The notes beneath the pieces are model-generated. The model was not told the DNA's origin, made no database searches, and worked only from the letters and a program-made list of their open reading frames with translations. Positions 1-12,580 of a DNA stretch of 64,000 nt are shown piece by piece (position 1 is the stretch's first letter; the number at the start of each line of letters is the position of its first letter). The DNA lies in assembly GCA_900660155.1 (NCBI GenBank), contig CABFPE010000006.1, positions 2,331,292-2,395,291 on the forward strand, written 5' to 3'. Source of the stretch: Hofstenia miamia. Lineage: Eukaryota; Xenacoelomorpha; Acoela; Hofsteniidae. Both the position numbers and the translations under genes were made by a program.

Positions 1-21
1 TATATATATATATATATATAT
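1..21. repeat. (TA)n microsatellite at window edge
   Basis: Pure TA dinucleotide run that continues beyond the left edge of the window. Confidence 0.9.
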
Positions 22-2290
22 GCAATATTTTAGAATAAACGTTGAAATTTCACTACCATGTAGAACCAATTAGTTTCTTAATTTTTAATGTAACAAATAT
101 TTCAAATACGCCAATATTTATTGATAAGATAGTGTACTAACCCTAAATTTCTTAGCATATACATAAAATACAAACAAGGGACTTTTCCTAATTATGATAT
201 AAAACAACTAGAGTTAGACCATGTCAGGCTGTGATAGCACGAACTCACTTTTATGAGCAGCTGTCGCTTTATAATTAGGCTCACGTCACAATAAGGATTA
301 ACAATAATAGAATTAAGAAGGCTTATCACACCCTAGAAGAAAAATTTTAATATTTTAATGCATTCTATTGAATTCTAATTTCGAATTAAATTACATAAAA
401 CATGTTTAATTATATTGTCAGTTCAATCTGCCAAGGGTCTACTAGCACTTAACCACGTACAGTTCATTATATCCAATTATTATACAACAAGTTGGAAAAT
501 GTCAAACATAGTATGAATTGAAATACTAGAATGCCATAGAGCTAAGCAAATGTTAAAATCTTTGGAGCTTATTCATTCTGCTGAAACTATTTAACAAAAA
601 TTTGATTCTTTTTAGTTGTTAATCTATGTAAATCATAATTGATATCATACATATATCCTAAAAGAAAATTGGTCGGAAGAAAGCGATAAATCGTCATTAA
701 ATCAGATTGTAAGCTCCTACCAATTTAAATTTTTGGTTTATGCAGGGCTTTCCGTGTAGGGTTTGGCAAATGACCGAGTAAATATTACAAAATTGACCTC
801 TAAAATACATCTTGCCATATTAGTTTATAATATTTTAATAATTTTAATACAAAATCTTATAAAAGTCAACGTTCGAAAAGTAAAGGATCGACTCCCCCAT
901 TCCACTCTGGATGAGCAAGTTACCTAGGTTCCACCTTTAGAATATTGCTTGAAAATATTCTGCGCTAATATTAAAAAGTTTTCAAATTCAATTCGCTTCA
1001 ACGCTTTTCTTTAATAGTCGACAATGATTGCTCTTCAATGATCATTGAAGAATATGTTGAACTACTAACTACGTTATACTAAATACTTCAAAAAACTAAC
1101 CACGTATGTTGCCTGAATCTTCCACCAACTAACAAATGAAAGATAAGTAAATTTAATTTATTAATTCCTAAAGATTAAGTGATGGTTAATAAACTATTTT
1201 GCCGTTCTTGGATTGCTTCAGCATCTTAGTCCTTTGGTATATCACTTGCATAAATTAATTATAAGAATTTAATCACGCAGTGTTATTGCGAGTTCTCTGT
1301 GTTGAAAACTCCCTCCAATAAAAATAATTGACGCTCATGGATGATTAATAATTGTGTGCGTCAAATATTAAATAAAAACAAAATAGAGAAAATATTTCAA
1401 ATTTCATGAATCAGCTATTTTTGTAATCTATCCCCTGACATCTGATTGCCTCAAATCTTTCAAAATGCAAGGTTTTTGGTGAGGTTAGCCCGTGGGTATG
1501 ACTATCTCACTGTCTTTCATTTCACGTTTGGACACTAATGGACACATGGAGTTAATAAATAAATAATTAAACAGACCAGTAATGAAATAAAATTAATTTC
1601 AACAATGTTATTTGAGTTACGAAAAACACACTGTTGTTTTCTTTTAAATTGAAAAGACGGAGGTGTAATTGGACGGCACGTAATCAACCTGTCAGTTTGT
1701 GGAGATGACGGATTCCAGTCACAGCACAGCGGCTAATGGAGCATCAGACAGGTGTGGCGTTCCCTCTGGGTTGCATTTTTACTCCTATCAATCAACGCCC
1801 TGACAGACGCATTTAGATGGAAACACACTGGCAAATTGAGCCTCGTTTCCGCTCTGCGCACAGTTTAGAATTTGACAGCATTGCATTTCATTTCTTTATT
1901 GGTTGTCACATACTTAGCAGTCATTTACAGAGGGCGTCTTTTCATTGATACTTTCCATACCATGACTTGCTTTTCTGGCATTAGTATGCCATTTTTCTCA
2001 CATTTGCATCTTAAAGGATATGTGAGTTTGTTTAGATTGTTTGAAGTATGTATACATGCATGTACATGTCTTGTACCATAGAAATAAATGCAGACATGTA
2101 AATATTTAAATAAAAATGAATTCGCGCCAGTACATATGCATATTTGTATAATTTTTTACACATATATTTAAAGTTCATAATCCTCATGCCACATGCAATA
2201 TTTTATTTACGTGAATTTGAATTGCTAAGAATGCATTCAATTAAAGGTAGTATAATATAATACAAGAACATACTAAATTCATTACGTCTT
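22..2290. other. Non-coding stretch, no gene recognised
   Basis: AT-rich sequence without a long open frame or a recognisable protein. A slightly GC-richer block around 1620-1870 has no coding signature I can name. It may be intronic or intergenic. Confidence 0.6.
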
Positions 2291-2416
2291 TGTATGATAT
2301 AATATAATATAATACATTATAATATAATATACTATAATATCATATCATATAGTAAAATATCATTTATTAGTAAATAATACATAATACAATATAATATAAC
2401 ATAGTTTTTTAAGTTA

Positions 2417-2456
<40 letters not shown>
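2291..2456. repeat. AATAT-type satellite followed by (TA)n
   Basis: A degenerate array of TATAA/AATAT pentamers runs from about 2291 to 2400. It is followed at about 2419-2456 by an uninterrupted TA dinucleotide run. Simple-sequence DNA. Confidence 0.8.
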
Positions 2457-2460
<4 letters not shown>

Positions 2461-2580
2461 TTATTACTTACACATTTAAAATATGCAACTAAATTCAAAC
2501 ATCAAAAGAATTCTTGAATATTTAGCTGGAGAATTTCTATAAGCCGTTTTATGCTGGACATCAGTCCTTGCATTTTTCAG

Positions 2581-2811
2581 AGGATGAAGTCGCAATTGCA
2601 TTAGATGTGAAAACCGGTTCTTTTCGATGCCTAAACTGTCAATTGAACCTAAGAAATGATCAAGTATCAAACTGTCCCAATTGCTACAAATTCTTTAAAT
2701 TCTCTTCTGCTCACATTATCAATCAACTACCAGGATTCCTATCAGACATTTCTGCAAAAGCTACTGAATCAAGACTGCATGTGCAGAAGAAATGGGCTGA
2801 TACATTAAGCA
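2581..2811 (+). CDS. Candidate internal exon with two CxxC pairs
   Basis: Not recognised as a known family. The frame stays open for 77 codons between a good acceptor (pyrimidine-rich tract ending TTTTTCAG at 2580) and a donor GTAAGA at 2812. The exon would begin with two bases of a split codon and end with one. The peptide holds CLNC followed ten residues later by CPNC, the spacing of a small zinc ribbon, then an amphipathic, lysine-containing stretch ending near KKWADTL. Composition is clearly less AT-rich than the flanks. Its phase does not fit the KLF exon at 7748 directly, so it belongs either to another gene or to an upstream part of the same gene with missing exons between. Function is unknown. 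Confidence 0.45.
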
Positions 2812-5800
2812 GTAAGATAGTTATTCACGATTGCTTACACTTTAACTTTATACTATTGTGTAACGTATCATATTTTTATTTTAGATATAGGGCATAAAAT
2901 GCATGCATATTTAATACATTTTATATTGCTACTAAGTAATTGATAAAGTAATTTTAAATCAATCTTTGACAGAATTTACTTACATATTTTTCTAAATCTA
3001 TTTGCTTCACTCTAACCCATCATCTTGGATTTATCTTGTAAGTGAAATTAAGATAATATTTAAAATTTGATTGTGAAGACAATCCTCGAAAAAGGTATTA
3101 ATCTCAATTTTGGGTAATAGTAAATAGAACCACAAGTCAGGAGTCACTGCACGTTCTTAAGAAAACTTCATCATTTAAAGGCAGATTTCTCTATATCTAA
3201 CGGCAACAATAAGTGCTGTAAATATATTGAATTAATTTCTATGGTTCCATTAAGAATAAGTATAGCATCATTGAACTTACTTTTTTAAGAAAATTAAGAA
3301 TAGCCGTCATCTCAAATTTATCTAGTTTACACACACAAATACAAAATCTATTAACTATTCCATAAATTGGGTTGAAGAATATTTTCTTACAGAATATTTC
3401 AAGGTTAGAAGAGGCCCCACAACGAATGCTACCAAAAAAGCTAGAAGAATAGAAAGTTTATGAAAAAACAACCCAAACAATTTAATAAATGCGAGCCTGG
3501 AATAGGTTGTTAATACACGTTGGAATACAAACTGATAATATTCGCTGGAAATTATACAATATACTGCCTTGCAAGATTAGCACTAAAAATTGTGGTGCGT
3601 ACTTCAGTCCATTTTAAAAAATACACTTTTCAGCTCTATCTATAGCACGCTCGGTCCGGCCCACTTCGACCATTGAAATACTTTTCGTTAGGATTTCCTA
3701 AATACTAGAAAGTAAAACTTGAAATGTCACATAGGACTATTTCATACTAAAATAGTAATTTTGTAATCAATGTAATTAGAAATTGTGAAATATTCCAATT
3801 TTAACAATTGTGAGATTTCCTTTATGTATGCATCTACTTAATAAGTATTATATAAATACACATATATGTATATATATATATATACATATATATATGTATA
3901 TATATATATGTATATATTTGTATATATATTTATATATATATATATATATAATCTGCATGGTAAAATTGCTTAAGATTGTACAAAAGAAGAATCGACACTT
4001 GATCTCCCCATTGTACAGAGAAGGTAAATCCTTCTTTGTAGTGCAGGTACATTTGCAAAAAGACCTCTTAAGTCAAATCAAACCAACCAAAAATTCATCA
4101 ATTATGCTTTTAGGTTTAAATTATATAGAAATTTCACAAATGTAAAAATTGTTCTAAGCTTTATATTTCAGAAAATTTATAAGTCTTGCATCACAATTTT
4201 ATTTTCAGTTACCAAAATTTGGTTGAAATCGAATTGCACAAAGTTCAACCAAACAATTACGTTAATTTAGCTTCACGTCAAAAAATTAATTGACAACATC
4301 AAAACTCAACGTTTGCAATGATTTTCTTTAAGTACGTTCTCTTCTGACACTTTCCATTCGCAATATTCAAGAAATTTACGTAGATTGACGTCATGTTCAT
4401 AAATGTTAATAACGCAACGGACCTCACCCATACCGTGACTGGAGTCTATTTTTGTAAATTTGTTTGTAATTAAGGCTATCAGCTTTCTGCGAAAGAAAAT
4501 ATTTTATAATGGACGACAGCTATCAGTCAAACTGTTGACAATTTTTGTGTTAAATTTATAATTTTTCTTCTTTTTTAGGAATGCAAGTGATGGCTTTCAA
4601 AAAATGCCAGTTTGATATTTTTTCTCCTAAATATAGACACCTTGGAGATATATATCTTCCAAACACAATATTCATACATTATTAATAAAATTCTGCAATA
4701 TTTCATAATTATAGAAATTCATTTTTGTAATAAAATATGTATGAACATTTCTTTATTAAGGTTTGGTCTGTGCTAGAAATGGCTTTTCAGGCCCGAGTCA
4801 ATTCGAATTGCGTGTGTACACTATAGAACGAATATCGACCTCGCATTCGAGAAAGAACAAAAAAACGCTAAATATCAAACATTAACACAAAAATCATTTC
4901 AATACACTAACGTACGGCCATTTTGTCTAAACCTAAACTGCCGAAGAATGTTTAATAGTTTCTTGTGTTTCTTTTTAAATGCGCATACCTCAAAAATTAA
5001 TACAGTTATCCAAAATTTAAAAGCATTCGACTCTACACCCATTGAGGCGGGCCATTTCCCTACGACATCTGGCTTTGCAAACGGTACATTCAACGAGTTT
5101 GGGAGATCTATCCACGTATGAAGAAACCGTTAATATTTTCAACGGCCACAGCAAAACGCTTTAATAGAAATGTTCTGAATATTTTATTCATGCATGTCCA
5201 CCAATAGACCTGTCCATGACAGTCTTGGTGAAAATTTTTTGAAATTTTGAAAAACGGTTTGTCATTGTACAAGGACGTAAGCTGTTTAAGGTTAACCATT
5301 AACATCCTAAGAATATTTTACAAACTATGATGGCTTATACAAAAAATTTTTTACAAAATTCATAAACGAAACTGTTCAAAATCTGAAAACACCACAACGT
5401 AGAGGAGTATGTCCCATTTTCATTTACATTTTAAAACCGTACCCGGTCCTCTCCAACAAACTTTTAAAAAATTCGACCGAGTATTAACATAATTTCCATA
5501 TCGAATTTCATTCGAATTCTCATATTTTTAGCCATAGCATTTTGTCTTTTATTATGTTTGGTTATGTAAAATCAATGTGAATATACAAATAGGAATAGCA
5601 TTGACAATTTTAATAATGACAACGTTAGATATATAAATGTAAACAGTTAGAAATAGGTTTTTAGACTAAAAAATTGCTAAAATTAAAAGCCCATTTGACT
5701 AAGTTGATTTTAAAATGTTTTGTCGATATATCCTTGAGTGAGTTAATAAAATCAATGAACAAATTTAAAGTAATCTCCTTTAGAAGACAATTGGAGCAAG

Positions 5801-7747
5801 GAGAATTTAATAGCAGACATCACTTCAAAGCCTCCCACCGACGAGAAGTACTTACGTCACAATAATGCATTACTCGACCACGCCTCCGTCGATACGTAAG
5901 TAGTACAATAATTCTAATACCCATTAACAGCATTTGTGTTTTCCATTAAATATTATTACCACTTCACTGGTGACAACATTTCCAAAGCCTTAAATGTAAA
6001 GGTTTCAATAGACTTAAAAGCTTTTAAGTATTTAATATTCCCCTATTTTCATATTATCCTTATTTGAATTTGACTATTCATTTGTTCCTTCCTACCTTTG
6101 CATCCAAACTCCTATATGCAGGCACACTACATTTTTAAATAATTCCACGTCGTCAATCTTTAATTAGCAATTGCATGTTACAGAAAGAAGGTTATTCGAA
6201 CAACATATCATAAATAAAATAGCAGAACCAGTTTTTCGAGCTATTGAAAGGGGGGTGTCTTTAAATATGGATTAATAAATCTTAACAAAGACACCTACAT
6301 GTATGAATTATTTTGAAGTATAATATCTCCACAAAACCTTCAAGCTTAGAAGATAATTTTCTTAGTCGTAAAACTGATGACTTATGTGCCATTCAAGATT
6401 TTTTGCTGGAAATTCAATTAAGGTTATCATTTCACTATAATTTTTGTAAACCTTATCTTGTAAATTAGAATTACACTATCTAAACTGTCAACTTTATGAA
6501 ATCTTCAAGAAAACTCTTTATTGTTTGGCAAACTTTGCTCTGTTACATTCTTTGCACATAGAGTATGTAGTTCACATTGTGATATGCTTTTGCAACGTAA
6601 TACTTAGAAGGACTCTTGATATTTAAGGATGATTTTTTTCAAAAACATGCAATTTGTCGCCTCATTTATTGCAAAGGCATTTAACTCTTTGAAGGTATTC
6701 TGTTTTACATCTGTTGCTGACGTCATTTGGTTTTTCACGACGCATACATCTATCATTAATTCTCTTCTCTACCTTAACACAATAGTTTATTAGTCCTATA
6801 AGGAAAAATAAAATCACGATGTCTTCTCTGAACGATGCATCCTACTACTTGTGTATATACATGTTTAAAAATTATTTCTAAATATTAGTTCAATTCCAAA
6901 TCATCCATTTCAAATATTGAGTTGTTCCAAAACGTTTTAATGCTGCTTCTACTAAAAACCGATAGCTCAGTTTTCATTTTTTAGGTTAAGGGTTTTTTTC
7001 GACATAGAGGCAATTCTGTGCTTATGAAAGTATTTATTGCTGAAATTATACTCATGTCTTGGTGAGATAAATCTATTCATTGAAAATTTCTGGATTAATA
7101 ATAATGCACAGACATTTTTATAAAATTTTGAAATAAGGAATAAATGACAGCTTTGATAAATTTTGTACTATCGCATCATATTTTAAAATTGGTTCAGAAA
7201 TTAAGCCGATTTCCCAGACCGGCCTTTCTTACTAAATTTGCTAATTTTTTAAGCGACCATAAACCGTTGTTGGACCTGGACCAAGATCTCCGCTTTGATA
7301 CTTAATTGAACTTTACTTAGGATGTGCTTGTGTTACTGCAATTAAAAATTCATGAGAATAATGAACCAAATATACCAAAAAAAGGCAGTACAAATGTCAT
7401 TTCAATATTGCAATTTAATACTACTTTTCCTAAATCCTATATGTCTTTTCAGCATTAGAATACACATATTTTCATAATTTAATATATATATTATGATATC
7501 TTAAAATTTTGGCATATAGGTATTTCCGTTTTACGCTATTCTCCTAAGTAGTTCCATATTTGTTATTTTGCTCAAGAACTTAAGGTAAATGCTATAGTTT
7601 ATAAAAATTACAGAATTGAATGGGAAATCACAGTATAATAGAAAAATGTAAGCTTAGTTAATTTAGTCTGTTATTTCATTAATTAATTGCGAATGCTTCA
7701 TAAAGTTATGTAAATATAATGTTCTTGATGTTAATTTTATTACATAG
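2812..7747. other. Intronic or intergenic DNA
   Basis: No coding exon recognised. Two things stand out: the long TA-rich microsatellite at 3862-3950, and a GC-richer, CpG-containing block at about 4760-5470 that looks like a decayed repeat, although no frame in it is recognisable. The remainder is AT-rich unique-looking DNA. Confidence 0.5.
3862..3950. repeat. TA/TGTA-rich microsatellite
   Basis: Alternating TATATA runs interrupted by TG and TTG. It produces an artefactual Tyr-Ile repeat frame on the + strand that is not a gene. Confidence 0.85.
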
Positions 7748-7875
7748 GTGTGACATTGAAGTTGACGTGGATGACAGCACTGTTGGGCGTAAGGTCTTCA
7801 GGTGTTCATATGACTCATGCAAGAAAACTTACACCAAAAGCTCTCATCTTAAAGCCCATTTGAGAACACATACTG
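7748..7875 (+). CDS. Krueppel-like factor, exon with zinc finger 1
   Basis: Encodes the first of three C2H2 fingers of a KLF transcription factor, a nuclear DNA-binding protein. After a short acidic stretch ([11 protein letters not shown]) the finger has C-x4-C-x12-H-x3-H spacing with helix residues KSSHLKAH and the linker start THTG. The exon lies between a TTACATAG acceptor (7747) and a GTAAGA donor (7876). It begins with the last base of a split codon and ends with the first base of the linker glycine codon. That base joins GA at 10575 to give the standard TGEKPY linker, so the two exons are adjacent in the mRNA across a 2.7-kb intron. Upstream exons encoding the N-terminal regulatory part were not identified. 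KLF helix residues K-H-A in this finger are those that read part of a CACCC/GC box. Confidence 0.9.
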
Positions 7876-9403
7876 GTAAGATCTCATGAATGCATTATTT
7901 ATTACATTTCTGAGTTTGTCGGATTGTGATTAATGTCTTTGATTAATGACATACATCAATTTCATCAACTAGATTTATAAATTGCAATATTTAGTGCTTG
8001 CATAAATTATTCTAGGCACCAATACAGGGTCTTTAATCATGTTTAAAACAGCGCTTAATTATTATCTAATCCATCACAAATGAACAGCAAGCCGCTCATT
8101 TCTTAAAACGTTGTCAAACAGCACGAGTTTTGGGAATTGGTAATTAAAATTTGTTAATTTTCTTTTGTTTTTATTGAGAATATTTATTTCTAAAAGAACA
8201 TAATTTGCACAACCCTGCCTTGAAGCGGGTTTAAACGAACATCTTACTTATTGCTTAAGGCCTGTACGTGGTCTGTCTAGTGTCAGCCTGTAATCTGTTA
8301 TTAACAAGTGCTACCATTTTAACAGCTTATTTTTACATTTTAAATATTCAGAGTCAATCTGGATTTTCAAGGACATATATAAACTAAAAAAACATGAGCT
8401 TGACAATCAAAACAAAACAATTTAATGTTTTGGAGAAAATCTGCTTATACAAAGCATATCTGTTGACATTTTCGCTCCGTTTAGACAAAGCGGCCATTGG
8501 ACAGCTCGGATTTGAGTTCTTAATCACCCGCAATTTGACTTTATTAACAAAAGCATTGTTAAATAGTGAATATTTCTAGATCCAGATAGATAGTGTAAAA
8601 ATTTACATCAATTTGAATATAGAATCACTCAAGTGTACTTAGTGATATAAATCTAAATAAGAGGTGAAGGGGTTATCAAATATCAAAATCTTAAAAGTGA
8701 AAACTATAATGCATCGTCATTAAAACTTAGAATATTTATATTTTTTGGCGGGAAATTAACATGTTACACAACATCCCATCATTCACATTTAGAAGTAATC
8801 TTAGCTATGCTTTCGGTTTGGAGAATTTTCTTTTAAACGTATACTTGATATAAATTCGAAAATAAAATCTTTACATAAAATATATAATATTTATTCAAAG
8901 CTGAGGAAAAATTTTAAAGCGATCGTCTTTCAAACACAAGAATATCATTTACATTGACATTGACAGATGAATGAATGCAAATATGACATAGGGCCCTGAA
9001 ATATGATTATTTTTTGATTTAGGTGTGGATAATGTTCAGTTAAATTGCCGACCTTGAATGAATACACATAAAATTAACATAGAGCTATCAAAACAACCAC
9101 TTTTATAATAAAGATTCGCATTATTAAGGGCCTCTTATGTTAATTTGAATATTGTGTATAATATTTCGAAAACAGTGTGGGAATGTGCAGAAATTTAACT
9201 CCGGGTTTGCTTATATAATGTGAAAACCTTAAATCAAATATATTCAGCAAATCTCACTGACTGATTGTGACTGGTTTAGAAGAGATAAGTCCGTAATATT
9301 GAATGAATTATATTGATTGCGATTTTCACGATACAAGTTTAAATCAACAAACTCAGGAAATTTTTAAAATTTGTTTACAATTACCTTTGAGAGGATTCAA
9401 GAT

Positions 9404-9560
9404 TGTTTTTTTAAAATTTTTTTATATCAGTTATCCTAAAACAATAAAGCTTTCTCTCATATAATTGAGTAATCTTTTTTAAATTTTTTTTATATCAGTT
9501 ATCCTAAAACAATAATACTTTCTTTCATATAATTGAGTAATCTTTTTTAAAATTTTTTTG
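9404..9560. repeat. Tandem repeat, 68-bp unit, about 2.2 copies
   Basis: A unit containing ATATCAGTTATCCTAAAACA and CATATAATTGAGTAATC is repeated with a period of 68 bases and only a few differences, bounded by T-rich runs. It lies in the KLF intron. Confidence 0.85.
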
Positions 9561-10474
9561 TTTTATAACTAATCAAATACAATTTCTTAAAAATATTTTT
9601 TTACTTCGCGTAATCGACTAGTGTATCGGAAAATACTATAAAGAACATATTTTCAAATTTAAAGAATTCATTTTACAATATTTTTGTATTCTGCATTAGC
9701 CGGATTTTGTTACATTTTTGATAAAAGGAAAAATTGCAAAATAAACCCTGAATATTTATTTCAGCAAAAACAGCGATGTGTAGTAGTTTTAAATACTATC
9801 AAGATTAAAGTACGCAACGTTAGAAAATTGCTACTTTTTTAATTGCTCAGTAAAGATAATTGGCTAGCAAATAACAGGGGAATGCGTAATTCCTTAAGCA
9901 AAACAAGTGACGAGGACTTGGTAATTGTAATTTATACACGTTCCTGTGTGTATTTATAGAATTACATGATTATTTCTAAGCAACCTTATCAGCAGTTGAG
10001 GTAAATAAATTTATCTAATTATAATAGATAATACGAAATTAGTTGCATTTATATATAACACACTTAAAAATCCACCTCCACTAACATTAGATATAAATAG
10101 AACGTCTTAGCGTCTCTCCTTGATGTTTTACATTAAGTGAAAATTGTTTTTAAAAGTTTTTAGAAACCTATATTTTAGCATAATGCTTTGATTTCAATTA
10201 CGTTCCAAGAATGCTCCACTAAAATACATTTAATGCAATTTCATTTTTAAAAATATTTATTGATAAATAGAAAAATTAGTGATATTTCATCAATGCTAAC
10301 AGGTTGGGTAAGAATAACAAAATACAAGGTCTCATTTCTTCGAGATATTTTTCTTTAAAAACTACAACTATGTAGAAGTAGCAGGGAGATAATGTATCAC
10401 ATAGAATTGCAATTTTTCCTTATTTTGAGATTTTAGGATTATTTGCATCTAGTTCCTACTGAGTTCTCTACTGA

Positions 10475-10861
<387 letters not shown>

Positions 10862-10903
10862 ATGACGTAAAAAACAATTTTACAATTTATAATTTCTGAT
10901 TTA

Positions 10904-10909
10904 AATAAA
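10904..10909 (+). promoter_or_regulatory. Polyadenylation signal AATAAA of the KLF gene
   Basis: A canonical AATAAA hexamer 42 bases after the KLF stop codon, followed by a T-rich stretch at about 10925-10935. Correct position for a short 3' UTR. Confidence 0.6.
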
Positions 10910-11329
10910 TGTGTTCCTCCGTGTTAATTTTTTTTTCATTAGCATTCAAAAGTTTCGATTCTAAACTTTAGAGAGACATAATATGTGTGTGTCTAAGAGT
11001 ACACTCGCATAATACAATTTAAGGTATTTCAAAGAACATAAATGTAAAAGTTGTTTATTCAAGGTAAAACATTCAGTGCTAGAATTTTGAAATTTTGTTT
11101 TAACCAAGTTGTAATTGAAAATAAATTAAATTTTTGAATTAGACCAATCACATGATATAATAATACTGGTAGCTGTTGAAAACTTCAAAATGATGTTATG
11201 CAACTTGGTATTGATTGGAACTAGTATAAATTTGATTCTGAAGGGTTTGTTGTATCACATTTAAAAATCCATCAAATGATGGAGTTTGTACCACCCCTGT
11301 ACATGAAATCAGAATTTCGTAGTACTCAG

Positions 11330-11610
11330 AATGTTATAAGTCAAACTCAACTGAATTTGCAAATTTCGATTAAGAAAACTCATTAAAACTTGAACTTGAC
11401 TGAAAATTCAATTTAAAATATTGTAAAAATCCATTATTTTCAGTTTCTTTTTCAATTGCAAACAAACATTTTTTGCCTAAAACATTTGAAATTATTGTAA
11501 AATTTGAAAAAACGGGATGAAATTTGTAATTTACTCCAAAAGAACTCAAGCTCAAACTCGAAACATGAATACTCAAAATTAAACAGGGTAACTCGAATTC
11601 TACCTGAAAT
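11330..11610. repeat. Degenerate AACTC/AACTTGAA-rich repeat relic
   Basis: Repeated short words (AACTTGAAC, CTCAAACTC, ACTCGAA) and a terminal CAGGGTAACTCG give it the look of the better-preserved MITE at 26833-27052. Ends and target duplication are not clear. Confidence 0.35.
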
Positions 11611-12444
11611 TCTCTGTCCAATTTCCCATTTTCATTGTCGTATTTTTTGAACAGACTATTTTTAGTGTACACCATTGCGATTTTGTCATTTTTCAACAGT
11701 AGAGTTACAAGAGTTAAACATGGTAAATTAAAAAGGAGAAAGGCATATCAAAACTTGTTGAAGCTGGTTTTTGTTTTCATGACAGATTTTCTACAATTCT
11801 GTCATTTTTGTATCATAAACAATGAAAGTGTAATAGTGTGAAAACTTCTTTTTTCAGGTGAATTGAAAAACTTAAAAAAATTACTATATATAGAGATATG
11901 ATTATTTCATGTGTACCAAAATGCTTCTACTTATGTATTTAGAAGCCAGTAATACAAAAAATATTCACTTTTGCCAGTTTTCTATGAAGTTTTCAATTTT
12001 AGAATAATGCAATTTATTAATTACGAATCCTGTCTACAGCATTTTTATCACTCACAATGATGTATTTTGAAGCAACATATTCAAAGAAAAAATCCCAATT
12101 TACCAGTTTTCTGCATAATCTTCTCTTGAAAGACTAAGGATAGTTCCTTCATTTATTTCAAGGTCTGCATACAGTATTTTGCATTCACATCAGTGGCATA
12201 GCTATGGAGAGGGGAGGGAAGCTGGAGAGCTATGCATCCCAGATTGCAACCAGATCACCCTCACCTTAAAGAGAATAGCACATAGCTTATTAGAACGTTG
12301 CAATAAAATTGCTATATATTTTACATTGGCTGGCAATGCCTCTCACTCCCAGGTAGTAATTGAGAAATAGAAACAAGAATATAAAATGTTGCATTTATTT
12401 ACTATCAAAGTAATATCTCTGATAATTTTCCTGTCTTGTTTTTT
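11611..12444. other. Non-coding stretch
   Basis: No gene recognised; AT-rich DNA leading into the assembly gap. Confidence 0.5.
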
Positions 12445-12580
12445 ACATAGCAATAGCTCTATTCGATGGGATGGNNNNNNNNNNNNNNNNNNNNNNNNNN
12501 NNNNNNNNNNNNNNNNNNNNNNNNNNNNNNNNNNNNNNNNNNNNNNNNNNACATAGCAATAGCTCTATTCGATGGGATGG
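12445..12580. other. Assembly gap (76 N) with identical 30-bp flanks
   Basis: The 30 bases before the gap (12445-12474) are repeated exactly after it (12551-12580), and the right copy continues into a G run. This is a failed contig overlap at a homopolymer, so the gap and duplication are probably artefacts. Confidence 0.85.

Noticed and set aside
3810-4145. Open frame with Tyr-Ile repeats
   Set aside because: Translation of a TA microsatellite; no gene signature.
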